A DNA stretch of 64,000 bases from Burkholderiales bacterium. GTDB taxonomy: Bacteria; Pseudomonadota; Gammaproteobacteria; Burkholderiales; Burkholderiaceae_C. The stretch lies in NCBI GenBank assembly GCA_016703325.1, contig JADJCH010000009.1, positions 62,001-126,000 on the forward strand, in the 5' to 3' direction. Position 1 is the stretch's first letter; every line of letters begins with the position of its first letter. Positions 26,008-35,419 of the stretch are shown here, piece by piece. Both the position numbers and the translations under genes were made by a program. The notes beneath the pieces were generated by a model that saw only the letters and a program-made list of their open reading frames with translations, was not told where the DNA came from and did no database searches.

Positions 26008-27570
26008 TCAACGCCGCGCCCGAGGCGGATCCACCTGGGTCAGCTGCAGCAGGGTTTGCTGAACGTCCACCCGCGCCTGTGCGATGCGGGCGGCCAGCCA
26101 GCCCAGGGCAAACCAGGCTTCCGGCTGCTGCTCCAGCCGGCCCTGGTAGGCCTCGCGTGCCCCAAAGAGGTCGTTGAGTTCACCCATGCGGTCCTGCAGC
26201 GCCGCCAGCGGCACGAAGTAGCGCGACGCACAGCGACGCCGCAGCAGCGGCGCAAAAAACTCCACCGCATACCGCTGACGCTTGATCCGTTTGCGCAGGG
26301 CATGCAGCGCAACCTCGTCCAGCGTATCGAAGGCCAGCGCTTCGGCCACGATGCGGGCATGCCAGCGCTCCAGTCGGCGCTCGGCCAGCTTGCTCAGGTC
26401 GGCGGCCTGCAGCACCGGCCGGCCAGGCTCAGGCTGCGCGGCAGCGGGCGGGTTGGCCGCGGCCTCCCCGGACTGGCTGTCGTGCATCGGCTGGGGGTTG
26501 GGCAGCATCAGCCGGCGCCAGGCCAGCCAATGCCGCAGACTGCGCTGGGCGCTGTGGCTGCGCAGCACATCGGCCGGGTGGAGTGCGGCGGCCGCGGGTG
26601 GCCAGGACAGGGTTGGGGCACCGGCGCGCTGCAGGTCCGCTGCAACGCCGCTGTCGAGCACGTCGGCATTGCGGCAGTTGCCCAGGGTGGTGAACAAGGA
26701 CCGCAGGCCGGCGGCAGCCTCCTCCGGCGGCAGGTGCTCCCAGCCGCGGAAACAACGCAGGGCGCAGCGCAGGCGGCGGATGCCCACACGCAGCTGGTGC
26801 ACATGTTCCACCCGCAGCGCAGGATCGCCTTCCAGCAGCCCGATGGCGTTGTGTGCGAACTGGGCCACACATTCGTCCATGGCGGCCGCCGCTGCGGCGA
26901 TGACCCTGTCCGGGCCGGCCACAACAGGCATCCTTGCCTTGCGCAGGGGAGGGTGGAGCAGGCCCTGAGACAGCTGCATGCCTCGATCGGCCAGTGTGCG
27001 GGGTTCGACGATCAGTTCGAAGCGGCTGACCCAGCGTTCGGCCAGCGCGTCCAAGGCCTCGGCCGGCCCCGCCAGCAACCGCATCTCCAGGTCACACAGC
27101 CGCTGCTGAAGGGGGCCGGCGCTCAAGGTGCCTTCGTCCAGGCAGACCTCGATCGTGGCCGTGGAGCTGCGCAGGGTCTGGACGGTGCGCCTGCAGTCGC
27201 AGCGGAAGGTTTCGACCGGCGCGGCCACCTCTGCCCCGGCGCGACCCAGCAGACGCAGCAGCCGATCCCCCAAGGGCGTGCCAGCATGCCGCCGGGCGTC
27301 CGGAGGTGCCAATGGGGACACCAGGGCCTCGTGTTCGGCAGGCGCCGCAGGACCAGGCAGAACGAAGGCAGGGCCCAGATGCTGGATCCAATGCTGTCCC
27401 TCATGGTGCAGCCGCCACTGCACGCCGGCGTTTGCGAGGCGGTGGTCTGGCGTGTCCAGGAAAATGCTGAAGACCGAGAGGTGTCTGGGCGCGCTGCGGC
27501 CTCGGGTGGCCCGGTTCAGCTCGGCCGCCACGGCGGCAGCGGTGCTGGGAGGAACTCTGAATCTGAACAT
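26008..27570 (-). CDS. CYTH-CHAD domain protein
   Basis: 520 residues. The N-terminal part (about 1-200) is CYTH-like, with a weak start and conserved acidic/basic strands (SVFSIFLDTPDHRL, IEVCLDEGTL, DLEMRLLAGP). The C-terminal part (about 225-510) is a CHAD domain of histidine-rich helices (VEHVHQLRVGIRRLRCALR, ALHALRKRIKRQRYAVEFF). CYTH enzymes act on triphosphates and CHAD domains bind polyphosphate, localising proteins to granules. The usual N-terminal ExExK of CYTH is not obvious (the protein starts MFRFRVP), so triphosphatase activity is uncertain. A role in polyphosphate handling with the neighbouring PPK2 is likely. Confidence 0.85.
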   Translation of the reverse strand: MFRFRVPPSTAAAVAAELNRATRGRSAPRHLSVFSIFLDTPDHRLANAGVQWRLHHEGQHWIQHLGPAFVLPGPAAPAEHEALVSPLAPPDARRHAGTPLGDRLLRLLGRAGAEVAAPVETFRCDCRRTVQTLRSSTATIEVCLDEGTLSAGPLQQRLCDLEMRLLAGPAEALDALAERWVSRFELIVEPRTLADRGMQLSQGLLHPPLRKARMPVVAGPDRVIAAAAAAMDECVAQFAHNAIGLLEGDPALRVEHVHQLRVGIRRLRCALRCFRGWEHLPPEEAAAGLRSLFTTLGNCRNADVLDSGVAADLQRAGAPTLSWPPAAAALHPADVLRSHSAQRSLRHWLAWRRLMLPNPQPMHDSQSGEAAANPPAAAQPEPGRPVLQAADLSKLAERRLERWHARIVAEALAFDTLDEVALHALRKRIKRQRYAVEFFAPLLRRRCASRYFVPLAALQDRMGELNDLFGAREAYQGRLEQQPEAWFALGWLAARIAQARVDVQQTLLQLTQVDPPRARR

Positions 27571-27725
27571 CGTGGTGCGGTGGTCTCAGCCTGACCTGTC
27601 CTGGCATCGGTGGGGCATCTGAGGGCCGTTGCCATCGGGCCCGATCCCGCATGGTGCTGCGTACTTCTGGACGCTGTTCGCCTGTGTCAATGGTCGCGTC
27701 CCGGTGGGCCCGACGGGGGGGCACC

Positions 27726-28745
27726 TCAGCCGGCGCAGGTCGGTGCCTGCATCGCTGGGGGCAGACACTGTGAGCTGAGTTGGCGCCGCAGCGCAGGCTG
27801 CGGCTTCGCCGCCGACAGCCAGGTGGAAAAGCGTTCGTGCTCCAGCAATGTGAGCGCTGCCGAGGTCCCGCCCGGGCGTGGCAGGCGGCTCACGCCCTGC
27901 TCAATGTACACGTAGGAGTTGTGAACCGTGATCTGCCGCACCGGTGAGTGGCCGACATAGGTCAGGGGCAGGGATCCCAGCGGTTCATCGGTCAGGTGCA
28001 CCGGATGTTGCTCGAAGACACGCCGAGTGTGTGGCGACTTGAACGCGCGCGAGAGGTTGTCCCGCGACGCGGTGACGGCTTCGGCCTTGTGGATGGAGAT
28101 GGTGTCGCTGCGCAGCAGCTGTGTCTGGTTCGAGCCGATGGGCAGCAGGTCACCGTGCGTGATGATGAACGGCACGGCGGCATCCACATGCAGTGCCATC
28201 GGCAGCAGGGCCACGCGATCGGCCAGCCGCTGCACGAGCCTGCGGTGCTGGTCCAGCGCGGCCACGATCCAGGCGCCGCCGCCATTGCTGAAGTCCCTGC
28301 CGGCATGGAGCCGGCTGCGGTAGTAGCCCAGATGGTGCAGAAGCCGCAGCTCGTGGTTGCCGAGCACGGCATGGAACCAGGGCTCTTCGATCAACGCCAG
28401 TGTGGCCAGCGAATGCGGGCCGCGGTCGATCAGGTCGCCGACCGAAAACAAGCGGTCGAAGTGGGTGTTGAAGCCCATCTGCTCCAGCTGTCGTTCCAGC
28501 AGCTCGCGATGGCCGTGCAGGTCACCGACCACAAAATCCCGGCCGGCCTCGTTGCCGGGCAGGCGGATGCAGCGTCTCACTCTGGACAGTGTATTCACGG
28601 CAAACGGGCGACTGGGTCCGATCTCTTCGCCGCGAAGGAAGACGCTGGCAGGAAGCAGCCTCGTGAGAGGGGCGTCGGTACACCAACCGCTCAGTCTAGG
28701 CAGCTGCCTTGACCGTTTCATGACAGGTGCGTGGCAACTCGGCAT
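27726..28745 (-). CDS. PPP-family metallophosphoesterase (PrpA/PrpB-like serine/threonine phosphatase)
   Basis: 339 residues. Metal-binding motifs of the PPP family are intact: VVGDLHGH, SVGDLIDRGPHS and VLGNHE, then ITHGD and YVGHSP. These phosphatases resemble lambda phosphatase and bacterial PrpA/PrpB, acting on phosphoproteins or small phosphorylated molecules. ATG 28745 is supported by GGAGG five bases upstream. The first 60 residues are not conserved, so a GTG near 28598 directly before NTLSRVRR is an alternative. No signal peptide, so cytoplasmic. Confidence 0.82.
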   Translation of the reverse strand: MPSCHAPVMKRSRQLPRLSGWCTDAPLTRLLPASVFLRGEEIGPSRPFAVNTLSRVRRCIRLPGNEAGRDFVVGDLHGHRELLERQLEQMGFNTHFDRLFSVGDLIDRGPHSLATLALIEEPWFHAVLGNHELRLLHHLGYYRSRLHAGRDFSNGGGAWIVAALDQHRRLVQRLADRVALLPMALHVDAAVPFIITHGDLLPIGSNQTQLLRSDTISIHKAEAVTASRDNLSRAFKSPHTRRVFEQHPVHLTDEPLGSLPLTYVGHSPVRQITVHNSYVYIEQGVSRLPRPGGTSAALTLLEHERFSTWLSAAKPQPALRRQLSSQCLPPAMQAPTCAG

Positions 28746-28775
28746 CGGCCCCTCCAGGCCGGCTGGTGACGGCCT

Positions 28776-29087
28776 TCAGCTGACCTGCCAGCCCCACACC
28801 TCGGTGTGCGAACCGGTCTTGCGGTTGATGAAGCTGGCCAGCCAGCGCCAGCCCGCCCGGGTCAAGACCTTCTTCTGCGCTTCGTTGGAGCCGTCGACCG
28901 TGCAGACGGCGAAGTCGTACTGCAGTTCGTGCAGGATCTGGTTCTGCAGTGCCTTGAGGCCATGCGCCCGTCCCTTCCCGCGTTTGCTGTGCTGCACAAA
29001 AAATCCATGGCACAGCGCCAGCTGGGGCTGGCTGGGCATCGGGTCGATCAGGAATGCACCGTCGTCGTTGATGAAGCGATCGCTCAT
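28776..29087 (-). CDS. Small GNAT-like protein
   Basis: 103 residues. RGKGRAHGLKALQNQ resembles the acetyl-CoA pyrophosphate loop of GNAT acetyltransferases, and NEAQKKVLTRAGWRWLASF resembles their C-terminal helix and strand. At about 100 residues it is shorter than a full GNAT domain (about 150), lacking the first strands. The substrate is unknown. GGGAG lies 10 bases upstream of ATG 29087, and the gene follows exoD by 24 bases on the same strand. Confidence 0.55.
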   Translation of the reverse strand: MSDRFINDDGAFLIDPMPSQPQLALCHGFFVQHSKRGKGRAHGLKALQNQILHELQYDFAVCTVDGSNEAQKKVLTRAGWRWLASFINRKTGSHTEVWGWQVS

Positions 29088-29111
29088 GAAGGGTTGACTC
29101 CCTCAGCACAC

Positions 29112-29756
29112 TCAGGACCATCCCCACCAGGGCCCGAGCGCCTCCAGACCCCGGTGCAGACTGGACAGCGCGGACCAGGCCGTCAAACCGATGGCGGCGG
29201 TGTAGACCAGCGCCAGTGCGGCCACCAGCAGCGACAGCCCCACGGCGAGTCCGTCCCGCAAGGCCAGTCCCGCACCCAGCAGCAGCAGCGCCAGGGCCGG
29301 CAGCACGTTGCCCAGCGGAAGGGGCAGGAAGATGATGAGGCCCATCACGGCCACCTTGGCACACAGCCAGCCGGCATTGGTGCGGCTCACCATCCAGGGC
29401 AGTCGTGTGCGGGACCAGCGCTCCATCCAGGTGTAGAAACGCGCCATCAGCACCAGCACGCGCCGGGCCCAGCCCGAAGACAGCCTCAGCTGTGCCACCG
29501 CGGGGGGGAGGGCTCGGGTGTCGCCGCCCCGCCAGTGCACCCAGGACAGCAGAACCAGGGCCGCGCCCATGACGTTGCCGACGCCGGGTACCGGCAACAG
29601 GCAGGGCAGGGCCAGCAGGATCAGCAGACTGCCGTGTCCGCCTTCGCCATGCAGCACGGCAAGATCGGCAAAGGACAGCGGGGCGCCCGACAGCGTCCGG
29701 GCCGCTTCGTTCAGGCGTTGCGGCAGCGGCAGTGCGCCAGGGACCGCCGCGCTCAT
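29112..29756 (-). CDS. ExoD-family membrane protein
   Basis: 214 residues. An amphipathic N-terminal region (LPQRLNEAARTLSGAPLSFADLAVLHGEGGHGSLLILLALPCLLPVPGVG) followed by four hydrophobic segments is the ExoD pattern. ExoD was described in rhizobial exopolysaccharide production and alkali tolerance; its molecular role is unknown. Start ATG 29756 is chosen because the frame upstream to 29936 shows no membrane-protein features. A downstream small gene is probably co-transcribed. Confidence 0.85.
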   Translation of the reverse strand: MSAAVPGALPLPQRLNEAARTLSGAPLSFADLAVLHGEGGHGSLLILLALPCLLPVPGVGNVMGAALVLLSWVHWRGGDTRALPPAVAQLRLSSGWARRVLVLMARFYTWMERWSRTRLPWMVSRTNAGWLCAKVAVMGLIIFLPLPLGNVLPALALLLLGAGLALRDGLAVGLSLLVAALALVYTAAIGLTAWSALSSLHRGLEALGPWWGWS

Positions 29757-29956
29757 GTGCGGCGCCTCAGGGTGGTCGGAAGTGGGAGAGGTTCTCTGCG
29801 AACCGGGTCGTTCAAACACAGAGGCAAGGGATACATCCAGGCTGAAGCGGGCATTGGAGCGACGTGCGGGATGGTCGCCACGGCATGTGAAAGGGCCGTG
29901 AATCGGGGGGGGGCATGCAGCGGCCGACACGGACACCCTTCACAGCCTGCCTTCCC

Positions 29957-31333
29957 TCACGGCAGCGCAGCCTCACCCAACTCTTTGAGCAGCAGGTCCA
30001 GGGCCCAGTCGAGATCGGCTTCGGCCACATTCAGCGGTGGCGCCAGCACCAGCACATGACCCTGACCGATCTTGAAGGACAGGCCCGCACTCAGGCAACG
30101 GTACAGCACCTCCTCGGCCAGGTCGGCGGCGCTGCGTCCGACGGTGTCCACCAGCTCGATGCCCAGCAGCAGGCCGAGGCCGCGCACCTCACCGACGGCG
30201 GGCAGGACGCTGCAGCCGCGGCGCAGTCGCTCCAGCGCCTGGGCGCCAAGCCGGCGGGAGCGCTCCAGCAGCCCTTCCTCCCGAATCACGTCGAGCACGG
30301 CCAGGCCGGCGGCACAGGCCACCGGGTTTTTTTCGTGGGTGTAGTGGCCCAGTGAGATGTGCGGACCCACATCGAAACGCGCCCGCGCGATCAGCGCCGC
30401 CAGCGGCATGCTGCCTCCCCCCAGGCCCTTGCCGAGCACCACCATGTCCGGCTCGATGCCGTAGTGCTCCACGGCGAACAGCTGCCCGGTGCGCCCGAGG
30501 GCAATCGGGATTTCGTCGAGGATCAGCAGCGCGCCGTGGCGGTCGCAGGCCCGGCGCAGGCGCTGGTAGTACTCCTGCGGCGGGATCTGCACGTCGGTGC
30601 AGCGCACCGTCTCCACGACCACGGCGGCCACGTCGCCCTCCTTGCGCAGCACGTACTCGACGTAGTCCGCGCAGCGCAGGGCGCATTGGCCGGCACAGCC
30701 GAACACGCAGCCGCGCGGATCGCAGGGGGGGCAGTGCTCCGTGCCGGGCAGCAGTGGGCCGATGCCGCGGCGGAACACCGCTTCGCCGCCGATCGAGATG
30801 GCGTCCAGCGAGGCGCCGTGGAAGGCGTCCCACATCGACACGGTCTTGTGCCGCCCGGTCACCAGCCGGGCCAGCTTGAGCGCCATGCCGATGGCCGCCG
30901 TGCCACCGGGGGCGAAGAGCAGCTTGGCCTCGGGCATCGGCGCGGCCTGGCAGAGCCGCTGCGCCAGCTCGATGGCGGCCGGGTGGGTGTAGCGCCGCGG
31001 GCTGAAGGGCAACGTCGCCAGGGCCTCCTGCATCGCCTGCATCACCTGCGGGTGGCCGTAGCCGACCTGGTGCAGGCTGTTGCCGTGGAAATCGAGGATG
31101 CGCCGGCCCGCCAGGTCGGTCAGCCAGGACCCCTCGGCAGCCTGCAGGGCGTTCAGGCAGGGGGTGGACATCGACTGGTGGAAGAACCAGCGTGCGTCCT
31201 CGGCGAGCAGCGTCCGCGTCGCCTCGTCCAGGTGTGCGCCCTGCCAGGCCTGGCGGCGCTGGCTGAGGTTGATGTCGCCCTCGGAGGCATCGGGCACAGC
31301 GGATACAGGTGTACCGGAGGTGTCAGCAGGCAT
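29957..31333 (-). CDS. pbfA: (R)-1-hydroxy-2-aminoethylphosphonate ammonia-lyase (PbfA), PLP class III family
   Basis: 458 residues of the class III aminotransferase fold: FAPGGTAAIGMALKLARL (cofactor phosphate loop), the acidic DEIPIALGRTG and the PLP-binding lysine in VLGKGLGGGSMPLAAL. The CPPCDPRGCVFGCAGQCALRCADY Cys-rich insert and its position beside a complete aminoethylphosphonate cluster match PbfA, which removes ammonia from hydroxylated 2-aminoethylphosphonate to give phosphonoacetaldehyde, the substrate of PhnX. It was once annotated as a generic aminotransferase. It is divergent from the transporter genes across a 105-base region (31334-31438) that should hold both promoters. Start ATG 31333 is the first Met before the conserved region. 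Confidence 0.85.
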   Translation of the reverse strand: MPADTSGTPVSAVPDASEGDINLSQRRQAWQGAHLDEATRTLLAEDARWFFHQSMSTPCLNALQAAEGSWLTDLAGRRILDFHGNSLHQVGYGHPQVMQAMQEALATLPFSPRRYTHPAAIELAQRLCQAAPMPEAKLLFAPGGTAAIGMALKLARLVTGRHKTVSMWDAFHGASLDAISIGGEAVFRRGIGPLLPGTEHCPPCDPRGCVFGCAGQCALRCADYVEYVLRKEGDVAAVVVETVRCTDVQIPPQEYYQRLRRACDRHGALLILDEIPIALGRTGQLFAVEHYGIEPDMVVLGKGLGGGSMPLAALIARARFDVGPHISLGHYTHEKNPVACAAGLAVLDVIREEGLLERSRRLGAQALERLRRGCSVLPAVGEVRGLGLLLGIELVDTVGRSAADLAEEVLYRCLSAGLSFKIGQGHVLVLAPPLNVAEADLDWALDLLLKELGEAALP

Positions 31334-31438
31334 CGAGAAGGTCCGGGCAAAGGGCGTCAACAAACGGACATCAACCCTGCATAAGGTCACGGGCTGTCGC
31401 TGTCCATCAGCATGTTCAGAACCTCCGGAGTCAGTTTG

Positions 31439-32476
31439 ATGACGAATTCCAATACCGCCCCGCTCCTGGCTGCCGCAGTCCTTGCCGCATCGGTGGCGGT
31501 TCCCGTGTCGGCCCAGGCCCAGAAGGTCGCGCTCAACGTGTACACCGCCCTGGAGACCGACCAGCTCAAGGCCTACCAGGAGTCGTTCAACAAGTCGCAT
31601 CCGGACATCGAGATCAAGTGGACGCGCGACTCCACCGGCATCATCACCGCCAAGCTGCTGGCCGAGAAGGCCAGGCCGTCGGCCGACGTGATCATGGGCG
31701 TGGCCGCTTCCAGCATGGTGGTGTTCGAGCGCGAAGGCATGCTGCAGCCCTACGCACCGGCCAACCTGCAGGCCATTCCCGCCAAGTACCGCGCAACGGG
31801 TGCCCCGCCGGCCTGGGTCGGCATGGACGTCTGGGGGGCGGCCATCTGCTACAACCTGGCCGAAGCCGCGAAGCTGGGACTGCCGCGCATCGAGAGCTGG
31901 AAGGACCTGCTCAAGCCCGAATTCAAGGGCAAGGTGGTGATGCCCAACCCGAATTCCTCGGGCACGGGTTTTCTGGACGTGACGGCCTGGCTGCAGATCT
32001 TCGGTGAGAAGGGCGGCTGGGAGTACATGGATCAGCTGCACCAGAACGTGGCCGTGTACACCCACTCCGGCTCCAAACCCTGCGTGATGGCCGGCTCCGG
32101 CGAGTTCCCGGTCGGCATCTCCTTCGAGTACCGCGCCAACACCGTGCGCAGCAAGGGCGCGCCGATCGACGTGATCTTCCCGAAGGAGGGCCTGGGCTGG
32201 GACCTGGAGTCCACCGCCATCGTCAAGGGGACGCCCCAGCTGGAGGCCGCCAGGAAGCTGGCCGACTGGTCTGCCAGTCGTGAGGCCAACGAGCTGTACG
32301 CCAAGAACTTTGCCGTCACGGCCATCCCGGGCATCGCCACGCGTCTGCAGTATGTGCCCAGCGACTACGAGGCCCGACTGGTGAAGAACGACTTTGCCTG
32401 GATGGGCAAGCACCGCGATGCCATCCTGACCGAGTGGCAGAAGCGTTACTCGGCCAAGTCGGAACCGAAGAAGTGA
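31439..32476 (+). CDS. 2-aminoethylphosphonate ABC transporter, periplasmic binding protein (PhnS2/AepX type)
   Basis: 345 residues. The N-terminal signal peptide (APLLAAAVLAASVAVPVSAQA) precedes a Fe3+/AEP-type binding protein fold: VALNVYTALETDQLKAY, IEIKWTRDSTGII and the later YTHSGSKPCVMAGSGEFPVGI phosphonate-pocket region. Start ATG 31439 has GGAG nine bases upstream; an alternative ATG at 31412 would give a longer, less signal-like start. First gene of the transporter-phnW-phnX operon. Confidence 0.87.
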   Translation: MTNSNTAPLLAAAVLAASVAVPVSAQAQKVALNVYTALETDQLKAYQESFNKSHPDIEIKWTRDSTGIITAKLLAEKARPSADVIMGVAASSMVVFEREGMLQPYAPANLQAIPAKYRATGAPPAWVGMDVWGAAICYNLAEAAKLGLPRIESWKDLLKPEFKGKVVMPNPNSSGTGFLDVTAWLQIFGEKGGWEYMDQLHQNVAVYTHSGSKPCVMAGSGEFPVGISFEYRANTVRSKGAPIDVIFPKEGLGWDLESTAIVKGTPQLEAARKLADWSASREANELYAKNFAVTAIPGIATRLQYVPSDYEARLVKNDFAWMGKHRDAILTEWQKRYSAKSEPKK

Positions 32477-32516
32477 TGCCGAGTCACGGCAGCACATTCC
32501 TCCTCTGAAGGCCCGC

Positions 32517-33587
32517 ATGGCGCATCTGGACATCACGGCACTGGGCAAGCGCTACGGCGGCTTCATCGCTCTCGATCAGGTGGATCTGGCCATCGAGCGC
32601 GGCGAGTTCGTGGTGCTGCTGGGCCCTTCGGGCTGCGGCAAGACCACGCTGCTGCGCGCCATCGCCGGGCTGGAGCGGCAGGACGAGGGGCGCATCGTGC
32701 ATGCCGGGCGCGACATCTCGGACCTGCCGCCCGGGCAGCGCGACTACGGCATCGTGTTCCAGTCCTACGCTCTGTTCCCCAACCTGGACGTCGGCCGCAA
32801 CGTAGCCTACGGGCTGGAATCGGGCCGCAGCGAGCGCGCGGCGCTGCGCCAGCGGGTGCAGGACATGCTGCAGCTGGTGGGCCTGCCCGGCAGCGAACAC
32901 AAGTACCCCTCGCAGCTCTCCGGCGGCCAGCAGCAGCGCATCGCGCTGGCGCGGGCCCTGGCCACCCGGCCGGACCTGCTGCTGCTGGACGAGCCGCTGT
33001 CGGCGCTGGATGCGATCGAGCGGGTGCGCCTGCGCGGCGAGATCCGCGCGCTGCAGCAGCGCCTGGGGGTGACCACGCTGATGGTGACCCACGACCAGGA
33101 GGAGGCGCTGGCAATGGCCGACCGGGTGGTGGTGATGCGCGCCGGGCGCATCCAGCAGGTGGGCGATCCGCAGGCGATCTACCGCCAGCCGCACAACAGC
33201 TTCGTGGCCGACTTCATCGGGCGCAGCAACCTGATCGAGGCCACCGCCCGCGACAGCCGCAGTCTGCAGTTCGGTGACCTGACGCTGTGCTGCGCGGCGG
33301 ACCTGCAGCCCGGCCGGCCCTACCGCTTCAGCCTGCGGCCGGAGGACATCCGCCTGCACGACGGCCTGGAGGCCGCCGAGAACAGCTTCCTGGTGCAGGT
33401 GGAGCACTGCGAGTTCCTGGGCGCCTTCTCGCTGGTGACGCTGCGCCCGGCGGCCGCGGCCGGTGCGCCGACGCTGGTGGCGCAGTTCTCCAGCAACTAC
33501 CTGGCCGGGCGGCCGGTGGTGCCGGGGTCGATGCTGCGCATCGGCATCCCGCCCGAGCAGCTGCGGCCGATGCCGGAGGCCGCTTGA
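32517..33587 (+). CDS. 2-aminoethylphosphonate ABC transporter, ATP-binding protein (PhnT2/AepV type)
   Basis: 356 residues with complete ATPase motifs: Walker A GPSGCGKTT, Q-loop FQSYALFP, signature LSGGQQQR, Walker B LLLLDEPLSALD and the H-loop VTHDQEEAL, followed by a C-terminal TOBE-type regulatory domain (FLGAFSLVTLRP). It resembles the FbpC/PotA group, as do aminoethylphosphonate importers of this class. The gene follows the binding protein by 40 bases and its stop overlaps the permease TTG start (TTGA). Confidence 0.9.
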   Translation: MAHLDITALGKRYGGFIALDQVDLAIERGEFVVLLGPSGCGKTTLLRAIAGLERQDEGRIVHAGRDISDLPPGQRDYGIVFQSYALFPNLDVGRNVAYGLESGRSERAALRQRVQDMLQLVGLPGSEHKYPSQLSGGQQQRIALARALATRPDLLLLDEPLSALDAIERVRLRGEIRALQQRLGVTTLMVTHDQEEALAMADRVVVMRAGRIQQVGDPQAIYRQPHNSFVADFIGRSNLIEATARDSRSLQFGDLTLCCAADLQPGRPYRFSLRPEDIRLHDGLEAAENSFLVQVEHCEFLGAFSLVTLRPAAAAGAPTLVAQFSSNYLAGRPVVPGSMLRIGIPPEQLRPMPEAA

Positions 33588-35386
33588 GCCTGCCGGGGGC
33601 GCCGCTGCCCTCCACCGCACCGCCGCTGCCCTCCACCGCGCCGCGGCTGCCCTCCACCGCGCCGCGGCTGCCCCGCCTGGCGCATGCGCAGACGCTGCCC
33701 GCGGCGGGCGGCGCGAAGGCTCGCCGCAGCCACCCCGATGTGGGCGCGCAGGCGCTGCTGCTGCTGGCCGGCGGGCTGCTGGCGCTGTTTCTCGTCGCGC
33801 CGCTGGTGGCCCTGTTCGGCCACAGTCTGATCGACGACGACGGCAGCGTCGGCCTGCAGCACTTTCGCGAGTTCCTGGCCAGCCCCGGCATGGCCGCGGC
33901 CACCTGGAACACGCTCTGGGTGGCGTTGCTGGTCACCGCGATCACGCTGCCGCTGGCCTTCCTCTACGCCTACGCGATCCAGCGCAGCGCGCTGCCGTTC
34001 AAGCCGCTGTGGCGGGTGCTGGGGCTGGCGCCGCTGCTGGGGCCCTCGCTGGTGGGGGCGATCGGCTTCATCCAGTGGTTCGGCACCCAGGGCGTGCTCA
34101 AGTCGTGGCTGGGCAACACCTCTGTCTACGGCGCCCCGGGCATCGTCATGGCCACCGTCTTCGCGGCCTTCCCGCATGCGCTGATGATCCTGGTGGTGGC
34201 GCTGGCCACCGCGGACGCCCGCCTGTACGAAGCCGCCGATGCGCTGCGCGCCTCGCGCTGGCGGCGCTTCACCACCGTCACCCTGCCGGCGGCGCGCTAC
34301 GGGCTGATCAGTGCGGCACTGGTGGTGTTCGCCTACTCGATCAGCGAGTTCGGCATCCCCAAGGTCATCGGCGGCAACTTCCAGGTGCTGGCGGTGGAGA
34401 TCTACATCCAGGCGGTGGGTCTGCAGAACTTCGGCCGCGGCGCGGTGGTGGCCATGCTGCTGCTGCTGCCGGTGCTGGTGGCCTACGGCATCGACCGCCA
34501 GGTGCAGCGCCGCCAGCAGGCCAGCCTGACCGCCCGGGCCGTGCCCTACGTGGCCCGATCGGACTGGCGGCGCGACCTGCCGCTCACCCTCTTCGTCGGC
34601 ACGCTGGCCACCGCGCTGGTGGCCGTGCTGGCGATGGCGGCCTACACCTCCTTCATCAGCTTCTGGCCCTACAACCTGGCGCCCACGCTGCGCCACTACA
34701 CCTACGGCCTGGCCGAGGCCGGCGTGGGCGACGCCTACCTCAACAGCCTGCGTCTGGCGGCGCTGACCGCCGGGCTGGGCACCCCCTTCATCTTCGTCAC
34801 CGCCTACCTGCTGGAAAAAACCGCTGCACGCGGCGGCCGGCTTGCCGCGCTGGTGCAGGCGCTGGCCGCGCTGCCGATGGGGGTGCCGGGGCTGGTGCTG
34901 GGCATCGGCTGCATCCTCTTCTTCAACCACCCCGACAACCCGCTGGGGGTGTTGTACAAGACGATGCTGCTGATGGTGCTGGCCACCGTGGTGCACTACT
35001 ACAGCGCCTGCCACCTCACCGCGCTGACCGCGCTGAAGAGCCTGGACCGGGAGTTCGAGGCGGTGTCGGCCTCGCTGAAGGTGTCGCGCTGGCGCACCTT
35101 CCGGCGCGTCACGCTGCCGGTGTGCCTGCCGGCGGTGCTGGAGATCGCGCGTTACCTGTTCATCAACGCGATGACCACGGTGTCGGCGCTGGTCTTCCTC
35201 TACGCGCCGCACACGCTGCCGGCGTCGGTGTCCATCCTGAACCTCGACGAGGCCGGCGAGCTCGGCCCCGCCGCGGCGATGGCCACCCTCGTCATCGCCA
35301 CCACCGCTGCCTACAGCCTCCTGCATGCCCTGGCCGAGCGCCTGCTGCTGCGCCGCCAGCAGGCCTGGCGGCAGGCCAGTCGCTGA
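33584..35386 (+). CDS. 2-aminoethylphosphonate ABC transporter, fused permease (PhnU2/AepW type)
   Basis: About 600 residues containing two tandem permease units of six membrane helices each (roughly residues 60-305 and 330-595), a fused FbpB-like arrangement. EAA loops are present: YEAADALRASRWRRF in the first unit and EFEAVSASLKVSRWRTF in the second. The start is TTG 33584, overlapping the ATPase stop (TTGA); a GTG near 33750 (HPDVG) is a possible shorter start that would exclude the repetitive N-terminus. The ATPase frame and the 21-bp repeat in front make the start uncertain. Confidence 0.82.
   Translation: MSLPGAPLPSTAPPLPSTAPRLPSTAPRLPRLAHAQTLPAAGGAKARRSHPDVGAQALLLLAGGLLALFLVAPLVALFGHSLIDDDGSVGLQHFREFLASPGMAAATWNTLWVALLVTAITLPLAFLYAYAIQRSALPFKPLWRVLGLAPLLGPSLVGAIGFIQWFGTQGVLKSWLGNTSVYGAPGIVMATVFAAFPHALMILVVALATADARLYEAADALRASRWRRFTTVTLPAARYGLISAALVVFAYSISEFGIPKVIGGNFQVLAVEIYIQAVGLQNFGRGAVVAMLLLLPVLVAYGIDRQVQRRQQASLTARAVPYVARSDWRRDLPLTLFVGTLATALVAVLAMAAYTSFISFWPYNLAPTLRHYTYGLAEAGVGDAYLNSLRLAALTAGLGTPFIFVTAYLLEKTAARGGRLAALVQALAALPMGVPGLVLGIGCILFFNHPDNPLGVLYKTMLLMVLATVVHYYSACHLTALTALKSLDREFEAVSASLKVSRWRTFRRVTLPVCLPAVLEIARYLFINAMTTVSALVFLYAPHTLPASVSILNLDEAGELGPAAAMATLVIATTAAYSLLHALAERLLLRRQQAWRQASR
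33605..33667 (+). repeat. Three tandem 21-bp units at the permease N-terminus
   Basis: Three near-identical 21-base units (CTGCCCTCCACCGCGCCGCGG-like) encode LPSTAPP, LPSTAPR, LPSTAPR at residues about 8-28 if TTG 33584 is the start. They lie just after the ATPase stop, so they could equally be non-coding if translation starts at the GTG near 33750. Confidence 0.85.
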
Positions 35387-35419
35387 ACCTGCCCCCCTTT
35401 GTCTTCTGTGTCCCCTTCC

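Noticed and set aside
28700..28735. Pho box before the metallophosphoesterase
   Set aside because: The repeats are imperfect and lie within the gene if the well-supported start at 28745 is right; kept only as a side remark.
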